NCBI RefSeq assembly: GCF_003443655.1
Contig: NZ_CP031941.1
Span: 1,297,501-1,361,500 of the forward strand
DNA from: Nostoc sphaeroides
GTDB taxonomy: Bacteria; Cyanobacteriota; Cyanobacteriia; Cyanobacteriales; Nostocaceae
DNA: 64,000 bases
Direction of reading: 5' to 3'
The notes under the pieces are model-generated. The model saw only the letters and a list, made by a program, of their open reading frames with translations, made no database searches and was not told the DNA's origin. This document shows, in pieces, positions 34,919 to 41,613 of this stretch (position 1 is its first letter; the number at the start of each line of letters is the position of its first letter). Both the position numbers and the translations under genes were made by a program.

Positions 34919-35485
34919 ATGGATAAATTAACTAAACCAGTGCGATTTTGGCTTTGTGCAACTATCATGATTTTGGGTTTGATCGGCTGCGATCGCTTTG
35001 TCGGTACTTCTGGAGAACCGGTTGAGCGAGTCAGTGATGGCGATACCTTAGTAGTGAAAGATACCAATGGCAAAAATTTTACCGTGCGCTTTGCTTGTGT
35101 AGATGCGCCAGAGATAGCTCATACAAACAAAGAAAAGCAGAGTAAACGCACTAGCGATCGCAATCAATTTACTTGGGGTGTGAAAGCCCAAGAACGGGTG
35201 CAAGAACTGGTACAACAAGGAGGCGATCGCGTGACTTTGAATATCACCGATAGCGATCGCTATGGACGTAAAATTGCCGAAGTTCGTTTAAAAAATGGCA
35301 CTTTTGTACAACAAGTATTATTGCAAGAAGGTTTAGCAAAAGTGTATCGTCCCTATTTAAACAAATGTCCTAGCAAAGACTTAGTTCAACAAGCCGAAGC
35401 TGAGGCCAAGCAACAACGGCTTGGTGTTTGGAGTGATACTAAATTTGTGAATCCTTGGGAATATCGTAGTTTATATAAAAAGTAA
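34919..35485 (+). CDS. Thermonuclease (SNase) family lipoprotein
   Basis: 188 aa secreted nuclease of the staphylococcal nuclease fold. The N-terminus is a lipoprotein signal with lipobox LIGC (C24). The nuclease domain has RVSDGDTLVV, the first active-site block VRFACVDAPEIAH (Arg and Asp), GVKAQERVQEL (Glu), and DRYGRKIAEVRL (Arg), so catalytic residues are kept. Anchored outside the membrane, it would degrade extracellular or periplasmic nucleic acid. Monocistronic by appearance. Confidence 0.88.
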   Translation: MDKLTKPVRFWLCATIMILGLIGCDRFVGTSGEPVERVSDGDTLVVKDTNGKNFTVRFACVDAPEIAHTNKEKQSKRTSDRNQFTWGVKAQERVQELVQQGGDRVTLNITDSDRYGRKIAEVRLKNGTFVQQVLLQEGLAKVYRPYLNKCPSKDLVQQAEAEAKQQRLGVWSDTKFVNPWEYRSLYKK

Positions 35486-35614
35486 AAACTCTAGCTGTTT
35501 CTAATTAAATAAGATGTAAAACTTCATCCTGTCTCTAGCTTCCCTCTCCAATATATCGGAGAGGGATTGAGGGTGAGGTAAACCAGGGACATGAATTGTA
35601 TGTTATTTAATTCT

Positions 35615-35895
35615 TATACCAATTTTGTATGAAGATACATAGAATATTAGAGGTTGAATGAACAAGTATTTCGCTGTGACTTTAGGCACTTTAGATCCCC
35701 CCTAACCCCCCGATAAATTGGGGGGAACCGGAATCAAAGTCCCCCTTAAAAAGGGGGATTTAGGGGGATCTAAAATTTTTGATACCGACAAGAGGACTTG
35801 TTCATTCATCCTCTTAAACGAACCGCCAAGTACGCCAAGAGCGCCAAGAATAGAGAGTTACTCATTTAGTGCAGCTTCACATTAAATTGGTATTA
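35615..35895. repeat. R2 repeat, expanded copy
   Basis: Ends ATACCAATTTTGTATGAAG and complement of CTTCACATTAAATTGGTAT. Inside lie a long C/G palindrome (CCCCCCTAACCCCCCGATAA) and the CGAACCGCCAAG repeat. It occupies most of the spacer between the thermonuclease gene and the convergent permease gene. Confidence 0.65.
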
Positions 35896-35937
35896 TTCCT
35901 TAGCAACTTCCAAAATTCCCCCCTGCCCCCTGCCCCC

Positions 35938-36819
35938 TTACTCCTCTCCCCAAGTTTGCAGTTGCAAATACACAAGTACCAACGTCACTGCTAGTAACAC
36001 GGTTGCTGCTGCTGCTGCATAACCAAAATCAAATTGAGCAAAAGCCTCTTGGTAAATGTAGTAAACCAGCAAATTAGTCGAATTCAGTGGGCCACCGCCA
36101 GTCATCACATAAGATTGTTCAAAACCCCGCAATGTAAAAATCGCAGTCGTGATGATTGCAAATATCACAGTCGGGCGCAATCCAGGCAGAGTAATATACC
36201 AAAATTGTTGCCAAGCATTTGCTCCATCCAAATCTGCTGCTTCATAACGACTGGGAGGAATTGCTTGCAACCCTGCTAAAAAAACTACCATATTGAAACC
36301 GAGTTGTTTCCAAATACTCATTAAAATAATTACTGGCATTGCCCAAAATGTGTCTGCTAGCCAGGATATGGCTGGAATGCCAAAAAAATCTAAAAGTCCG
36401 TTAACTGGCCCTGATGTTTGAAACAGCCAGCGAAATCCCAAACCGGCTGCCACAAGTGAGATAATTGAAGGCAGAAAATAGGCACTTCGCAAGATGCCCC
36501 GCAAGGGAATGGAGCGGTTTAATAGCACTGCCAATCCCAAAGATATAACTAAACTGGGAATGATGGTGGCAACAGTAAAATAAAGGGTGTTACCCAGAAC
36601 TTGCCAAAAATCGGGGTCGAGTAGCAAGCGTGTATAGTTTTTTAAGCCTATCCAATAAATACCTTTTAGAGTGAAACTACCAGCAGTGAAACTGAGGTAA
36701 AACAAATAAGCGATCGGCCAAATGATAAAAAGGCCCAGCAAAATTAGTGCTGGTGTGAGAAAAATCCAGGCAGCTACTGTATCATTATCCAACCACGACT
36801 TAGTATATATTTTTGGCAT
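35938..36819 (-). CDS. Carbohydrate ABC transporter permease (MalF/UgpA type)
   Basis: 293-aa inner-membrane permease with six predicted helices. The cytoplasmic EAA loop is EAADLDGANAWQQFWYITLPGL, shown here in part, ending near residue 210, with conserved A-D-G-A. It probably imports a sugar, oligosaccharide or glycerol phosphate with a MalG-type partner, ATPase and binding protein that are not in this window. Start is ATG at 36819. A duplicate of its first codons with a stop (MPKKYTKS then TGA) is present at 40086-40133. Confidence 0.88.
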   Translation of the reverse strand: MPKIYTKSWLDNDTVAAWIFLTPALILLGLFIIWPIAYLFYLSFTAGSFTLKGIYWIGLKNYTRLLLDPDFWQVLGNTLYFTVATIIPSLVISLGLAVLLNRSIPLRGILRSAYFLPSIISLVAAGLGFRWLFQTSGPVNGLLDFFGIPAISWLADTFWAMPVIILMSIWKQLGFNMVVFLAGLQAIPPSRYEAADLDGANAWQQFWYITLPGLRPTVIFAIITTAIFTLRGFEQSYVMTGGGPLNSTNLLVYYIYQEAFAQFDFGYAAAAATVLLAVTLVLVYLQLQTWGEE

Positions 36820-36845
36820 CTATAACCCTCTTAGCTGTTATGACC

Positions 36846-37048
36846 GAATAATTCGTAATTCGTAATTCGTAATTCGTAATTAAAAATTCCTCGCATTAAT
36901 TAATAATTAATTCATTGAGGGACAGAGCAACTAATTAAAATTTATGAAAAATAAATGCTTGGGGCAAAGCCCCAACTTTATTCAAGCCCCAGCCTAAAAT
37001 GCATGGGGTAATAATTACGAATTACGAATTATCAATTACGAATTATTT
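36846..37048. mobile_element. 203-bp insertion with AATTCGT repeats and TGACC direct repeats
   Basis: Compared with the second copy of this boundary (40131-40165), the sequence ATGACC is interrupted by 203 bp flanked by TGACC (36841-36845 and 37049-37053). The insert's ends are AATTCGTAATTCG heptamers and their complement, making it palindromic. The core has GGGGCAAAGCCCC. Confidence 0.6.
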
Positions 37049-37053
37049 TGACC

Positions 37054-37112
37054 CTCCGCCCTGATTCTACCCTTAGCTTGGTTTCTCCTAGTATTAGCGA
37101 TGTATGCCGACA
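37054..37112 (+). pseudogene. Duplicate of the purN 5' end
   Basis: CTCCGCCCTGATTCTACCC through GATGTATGCCGACAA repeats purN codons 3-22 found at 40164-40223 with few changes, then diverges. It has no start codon here because of the 203-bp insertion. It is debris from the duplicated permease/purN boundary. Confidence 0.8.
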
Positions 37113-37229
37113 AAGCGATCGCTTTGTTTGTGAAGATTTATAAAGGCGATGCCTACGGTGGTCACTGAAGCTCACCCGAAGTGCGGGCTATTCGGCTTCG
37201 CACCTCTGTACTTGATTGCGGTGCGACAA

Positions 37230-37481
37230 AGTTTGAAGTACTCCAACATGACTTCGGAGTACCTCAACACGACTTTCAAGTACCTCAACACGACTTCGGA
37301 GTACCTCAACACGACTTTCAAGTACTTCAACACGACTTCGGAGTACCTCAACACGACTTTCAAGTACTTCAACACGACTTCGGAGTACCTCAACACGACT
37401 TTCAAGTACTTCAACACGACTTTCAAGTACTTCAACACGACTTTCAAGTACTTCAACACGACTTTCAAGTACTTCAACAGA
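37230..37481. repeat. 21-bp tandem repeat, 12 units
   Basis: Twelve 21-bp units alternate between ACTTCGGAGTACCTCAACACG and ACTTTCAAGTACTTCAACACG, then four of the second kind. On the minus strand it reads as heptads VEVLESR / VEVLRSR within a 125-codon frame (37188-37565), which would form a coiled coil. On the other strand it gives other open frames. No ribosome binding site or conserved flank marks a gene. Confidence 0.88.
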
Positions 37482-37517
37482 ATAGCTGAACTTCTGAGGC
37501 GATCGCTTGGGTAAGTT

Positions 37518-39186
37518 GTAAGCGTTCAGGGGGGTAGGAGAGCGATCGCTAAAAATTCCCCCCAAAATCTGATAAATTAAGTGACATGGAACACAAGCGC
37601 GTCAGTCATTTAGAACAGATACCCCCAGAAGATTGGGGAAAGACTCCAACCAGCGTCAAAAAACTGGTGGAGGAGATGGCGCAGCAAATAGAACAACAGG
37701 AAAAGAAACTAACAGAAGTCCTGACAGTTCAAGAACAGCTATTAGAAAAAATAAATCAGACATCAAAGAACTCATCATCACCCCCCTCAAGCGACCCACC
37801 AGGATTCTCCAAAAAGCCACCCAAACAGAAAAGCAGCAAAAAACGAGGGGGTCAGCCAGGTCATAAAGGAAATAGCCGGGACTTATACCCCATAGAAGAA
37901 TGTAGCTCAGTAATAGAACATCATCCGCAATTATGTACGAATTGTGGAGCAACCCTCAGTGGAGTTGATACAAACCCCTATCGTCACCAGATAGTAGAAA
38001 TTCCACCCATCAGTCCCATAGTCATCGAGCATCGTTTACATCAATTGACCTGTACTGGATGTGGCAGTAGTACTCGTGCAAAATTGCCAGAAGACGTGAA
38101 CCAAAGTGGTTACGGAGTCAGAGTAGTAGCTCTAGTGGCACTGCTGAGTGGAGTGTACCGTAACAGTCAAAGGATGGTACAAAGTGCAATGCAAGAGGTG
38201 TTTGGAATCTCAATATCATTGGGAACAGTCAACAGACTGCGACTGGAAGCGAGTAACGCAGTGGCGACCTGTGTAGATGAAGCCAAACTTTATATTCAAA
38301 AAGCAAACATCGTTGGAGCCGATGAAACCAGCTTTAACCAAGGAAATATTGACGGTTTTAATCCTCAACAAAGAAAGGCTTGGTTATGGGTTGCTGTCAC
38401 CCCCCTAGTCACATTTTTTGAAATTGCCCTAACTCGTTGTACCCAAGCAGCTCAGAACTTATTGGGTGATAACTTTGGAGGAATTTTAAACTCTGACCGT
38501 CATGGTGCTTACAATTGGGTAGAACTAGAACGTCGGCAATTGTGTTGGGCGCATCTGCGACGTGAATTTATCAAAATTTCCGAGCGTCCTGGAGTTTCGG
38601 CACAATTAGGAACTGCACTGGTTAAACAGCAAGAAAAATTGTTTGAACTATGGCATCGAGTTAGAGATGGCACATTATCTCATTGTGATTTTGGTGAGTT
38701 GGTTCTAGAGATTCGCTCATCAATCAAAGCAACTTTACTTGAAGCTGATAACTATTCTATTGGTACACGGGAAAAAACACCCCTAGCAAAAACTGTTCGC
38801 ACCTGTCGTCAACTACTGAAAGTTGAGCCGGCGATGTGGTTGTTTGTGACCACCCAAGGTGTTGAACCCACTAATAATGCTGCTGAACGAGCTATCCGTC
38901 CTGCTGTAATCTGGCGACGGACTAGTTTTGGCTCTCAAACCCAGACTGGTAGTAATTTTGTGGCTCGGATGCTGACTGTGGTAACAACCCTGAAGTCTCA
39001 AAAACGTAATGTTTTGGAGTTTATGACCCAGGCTGTTGTTGCTACTCGTGGTGGTACAGCCACTCCTTCTCTGCTTCCTGAAGCCACTACTTGTTCTGAT
39101 GATTCTGACTTGTTGACTGCTGCATAATTTTATTCCTTGATTTTGGGGGTGGTTTTTCGTCTTCTTTATACCCCCTGAACGCTTAC
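37518..39186. mobile_element. Complete IS66 family insertion sequence
   Basis: 1669 bp. The left end GTAAGCGTTCAGGGGGGTA and right end complement GTAAGCGTTCAGGGGGTATA form inverted repeats. An exact 8-bp target duplication GGTAAGTT flanks it (37510-37517 and 39187-39194). It contains a single transposase gene and no tnpA/tnpB accessory genes. Perfect flanks and an intact gene suggest recent transposition. Confidence 0.93.
37586..39127 (+). CDS. tnpC: IS66 family transposase (TnpC)
   Basis: 513-aa DDE transposase. The order is N-terminal coiled coil (about 25-60), Pro/Ser/Lys-rich linker, zinc-binding CTNCG and CTGCGS, DDE blocks VGADETSF and LNSDRHGAYNW, and the C-terminal NNAAERAIRP signature with the catalytic Glu. 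Full length and uninterrupted. It is the only gene of the IS at 37518-39186. Confidence 0.95.
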   Translation: MEHKRVSHLEQIPPEDWGKTPTSVKKLVEEMAQQIEQQEKKLTEVLTVQEQLLEKINQTSKNSSSPPSSDPPGFSKKPPKQKSSKKRGGQPGHKGNSRDLYPIEECSSVIEHHPQLCTNCGATLSGVDTNPYRHQIVEIPPISPIVIEHRLHQLTCTGCGSSTRAKLPEDVNQSGYGVRVVALVALLSGVYRNSQRMVQSAMQEVFGISISLGTVNRLRLEASNAVATCVDEAKLYIQKANIVGADETSFNQGNIDGFNPQQRKAWLWVAVTPLVTFFEIALTRCTQAAQNLLGDNFGGILNSDRHGAYNWVELERRQLCWAHLRREFIKISERPGVSAQLGTALVKQQEKLFELWHRVRDGTLSHCDFGELVLEIRSSIKATLLEADNYSIGTREKTPLAKTVRTCRQLLKVEPAMWLFVTTQGVEPTNNAAERAIRPAVIWRRTSFGSQTQTGSNFVARMLTVVTTLKSQKRNVLEFMTQAVVATRGGTATPSLLPEATTCSDDSDLLTAA

Positions 39187-39255
39187 GGTAAGTTATTGGT
39201 TCATAATTATCTCTACTTGGAGTCTTTACTTAAACATCGCTATTTTTCTGCACAC

Positions 39256-39345
39256 TCAAACCAATCCCAAATGCAATTTCAACGCCGCATCAATTAGTAC
39301 CATTATCTCTTCGTTTAAACTACCTAATACTTCACCAGTACCTTA
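39256..39345 (-). pseudogene. Possible MazF/PemK toxin C-terminal fragment
   Basis: The frame reads TGEVLGSLNEEIMVLIDAAL then KLHLGLV and stop, resembling the last helix of MazF/PemK toxins. Nothing of the N-terminal fold is in frame upstream. Short and degraded; tentative. Confidence 0.3.
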
Positions 39346-39458
39346 CTGCGAGCATATATGGAAGCTCATCGATAGTTAGTAAATCGATGCTGTGGAATAG
39401 CTGAACTTCTAAGGCGATCGCTTGGGGTTTGCTCTTGGTTCATAATTATTTATACTTA

Positions 39459-39569
39459 GGGACTTCCAAGTAAAAAAATATTCCATTGCTATTGTTCACT
39501 GTTGACCGTTGACGGTTCACGAATTTTCAGTCAACAGTCAACAGTCAACAACTTTAATGTGGAATAATT
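39459..39569. mobile_element. MITE-A copy, right end missing
   Basis: Begins GGGACTTCCAAGTAAAAAAA after TTA and runs to GTGGAATAATTT, where it is cut by the next element. It lacks the final 20 or so bases present in the other four copies. Confidence 0.8.
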
Positions 39570-39571
39570 TA

Positions 39572-39714
39572 GAGGATGTTTGAAAAGGGTCGGCTTGAGC
39601 CTCAAGTGCGACTCAGGGGTGGGATCTCAAATCCCAAAACTCCTATTCTCTCGTAGCAGTTTCTCGGTAGCCAGGGTAGTGAAACACACGCTGAAGGACT
39701 TTTCAAACATCCTC
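39572..39714. mobile_element. MITE with GAGGATGTTTGAAAAG ends and TA target
   Basis: 143 bp with perfect 16-bp inverted repeats GAGGATGTTTGAAAAG / CTTTTCAAACATCCTC, flanked by TA on both sides (39570-39571, 39715-39716), as expected for an IS630/Tc1-type transposase. An isolated similar end (CCAAACATCCTC) occurs at 50979. Confidence 0.75.
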
Positions 39715-40046
39715 TAATTGCTGCTGGGTTTGCCGTAAGCGATCGCAGCTTGCCATACTCAGGGGAAACTCTTGTCGCAGTGCTGTTGTAAACTCCTGCT
39801 GATATGCTTGTAGGTTTTGTTGATGCGTCTTAAACCGTGCAGTTACTAGTGCCTCAATCGGCATCGTGTCCTCATTCCGCAGCCCCAAAATTTGCTGGGG
39901 ATTTTGCAAATCGAGGCGATCGCGATCGGCTTTTCCTGACTTAATACCTTCAACCAAAAAGCGAGTGTAAATCGATAAATCTTGCCCTTCCTCCTCAAAG
40001 GAATATTGCGTTGAACTAGAAGAAGCAACGACATTCCTAAATCAAA
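39703..40046 (-). pseudogene. Remnant of a caspase-family (C14) protein
   Basis: In one frame: YSFEEEGQDLSIYTRFLVEG, then, after an apparent internal deletion, LQNPQQILGLRNEDTMPIEA, NLQAYQQEFTTALRQEFPLS and RLRQTQQQL. These match separate parts of Nostoc caspase-like (metacaspase) proteins: the end of the peptidase domain and a repeated helical module. The catalytic His/Cys region is absent, and the MITE cuts the 3' end. Assignment is from recall of the family sequence. Confidence 0.45.
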
Positions 40047-40085
40047 GGATGAAATTTTACCTATTTATGCAAGAAAAATCTAGGC

Positions 40086-40133
40086 ACCTACTGTATCATT
40101 ATCCAATCACGATTTAGTATATTTTTTTGGCAT
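40086..40133 (-). pseudogene. Duplicate of the ABC permease 5' end
   Basis: Reads MPKKYTKS then TGA in place of the Trp codon, followed by sequence matching the intact permease start at 36774-36819. The spacer up to purN also matches. It marks the second copy of the duplicated boundary. Confidence 0.8.
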
Positions 40134-40157
40134 CTATAATTTTTCCTCTTAGCTGTT

Positions 40158-40802
40158 ATGACCTTCCGCCCTGATTCTACCCTTAGCTTGGTTTCCCCCA
40201 ACATTAGCGATGTATGCCGACAAGTCGCGCCTTTAAAACTGGGAATTATGGCTTCTGGGAATGGCAGCAATTTTGATGTAGTTGCCCAAGCTATCCAAGA
40301 TGGGCGGCTAAATGCCCAAATTCAAGTTTTAATTTACAATAACCCCTCTGCAAAAGCAGCCGTCAAAGCAGCCAATAGAGGTGTAGAAGCTGTTTTATTA
40401 AATCACCGCAACTATCAAAGCCGAGAAGAGTTTGATCAGAAAATTGTGCAGACATTACTTCACTACGATGTAGAATGGGTGATTATGGCAGGTTGGATGC
40501 GATTGTTAACATCAGTTTTTATTGATGCCTTTCCTGACAAAATTATTAATATCCATCCTAGTTTGTTACCTAGTTTCAAGGGAATCCATGCTGTAGAACA
40601 AGCCTTAGCATCTGGCGTAAAAATCACTGGTTGTACAGCGCATATAGCTTGTTTAGAAATGGATAGTGGCCCAATATTAATGCAAGCCGCAGTACCAGTA
40701 TTGCCGGATGATACAGCAGAAACACTCCACGCCCGGATTCAAATTCAGGAACATCGGATTTTGCCATTAGCGATCGCTCTAGCAGCTTCTTCGTCAAAGT
40801 AA
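40158..40802 (+). CDS. purN: Phosphoribosylglycinamide formyltransferase
   Basis: Third step of purine synthesis: transfers formyl from 10-formyl-THF to GAR. 214 aa. The core starts LKLGIMASGNGSNFD (GAR phosphate loop). The formyl-transfer site includes the Asn/His in INIHPSLLPSFKG and the following TGCTAHIACLEMDSGPI. The first 25 residues are an extension common in cyanobacteria. Start is the ATG at 40158. Its first codons are duplicated at 37054-37112. A 12-bp stem-loop follows. Confidence 0.94.
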   Translation: MTFRPDSTLSLVSPNISDVCRQVAPLKLGIMASGNGSNFDVVAQAIQDGRLNAQIQVLIYNNPSAKAAVKAANRGVEAVLLNHRNYQSREEFDQKIVQTLLHYDVEWVIMAGWMRLLTSVFIDAFPDKIINIHPSLLPSFKGIHAVEQALASGVKITGCTAHIACLEMDSGPILMQAAVPVLPDDTAETLHARIQIQEHRILPLAIALAASSSK

Positions 40803-40810
40803 TTCATAAT

Positions 40811-40849
40811 TTAAATCAGTGGTAGCTGCTGAACTCTCCACTGATTTAA
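40811..40849 (+). terminator. Stem-loop after purN
   Basis: TTAAATCAGTGG pairs perfectly with CCACTGATTTAA across 15 nt, beginning 8 nt after the stop. Confidence 0.65.
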
Positions 40850-40871
40850 GACCACGCTCATTAAAAATTCT

Positions 40872-41613
40872 TATAGCGGTTCTCGTTTACGTGAGGTACA
40901 CCCGTAGGGGCACGGCACTGCCCACAGGTGTCAACTTAGGGAACTCCAAAAAATAAATTATTCCACATTCAAGTCGTTGACTGTTGACTGTTGACTGTTG
41001 ACTGTTGACTGTTGACTGTTGACTGTTGACTGTTGACTGTTGACTGTGAAGTCCCTTAACGTGAAAGTTATGTCGCGCAAGGAACTGAAGTTCCTTGGCT
41101 AATTGCTAAAGTCATCTGAAGATGACTAAATATATATCTAAAAATCTTTAGTCTACTTCAGTAGACTTTAGCTAAAAGCCAAAGAAATTTATTTCTGGGC
41201 GGGTGAGTTAGCCAACAGTTAAGCTATTTGTAACTTACAGCAGTTTTCATGTATTTGAACCACATCTGTCGTAGGGGCACAGCATTGCTCATACGTGTCA
41301 ACTTAAGCTAAAACCCTTTTCAAATCTCGTTTCCAGCCTCTGGCTGGAAATGCTGCTCTTAGCGGCTCTGCCGCGAGTTCGGGAGGCGGAGCCTCAACGA
41401 TGGGCATTCCCAGTCGGAGCAGGGGAACGAGACAATCTAAAAGCTAGTTCCAGGCTAGCTTTCACCTTAAGTTGACACCAATGAGCATTGCTGTGCCCCT
41501 ACCGCGTGGTCTATTTAGCTGAAAATAGCTGTAAGTTGACACAGGTGGGTACTGCCATGCCTCTACACCTCGTGATGTAATGTTGTACCCCATCTAAATG
41601 GGAACCGCTATAG
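40872..41613. repeat. Two R1 repeats in tandem, one interrupted by MITE-A
   Basis: The first copy (40872-41235) is split by the MITE at 40939-41055 after GTGTCAACTTA; its core has AGTCATCTGAAGATGACT and AGTCTACTTCAGTAGACT. The second (41271-41613) has a GTTTCCAGCCTCTGGCTGGAAA palindrome and the GCATCTGAATGGGAACC-like tail, which reaches the stop codon of the four-GAF gene. Confidence 0.82.
40939..41055. mobile_element. MITE-A copy with TGTTGAC array
   Basis: 117 bp: GGGAACTCCAAAAAATAAAT, then about ten TGTTGAC heptamers, then GAAGTCCC. TTA flanks both sides (40936-40938, 41056-41058) inside an R1 repeat whose empty form reads CAACTTAACGT. The heptamer array has expanded into one arm. Confidence 0.88.

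Noticed and set aside
37230..37481. Possible CRISPR array
   Set aside because: 21-bp units abut with no spacers between them; it is a plain tandem repeat.
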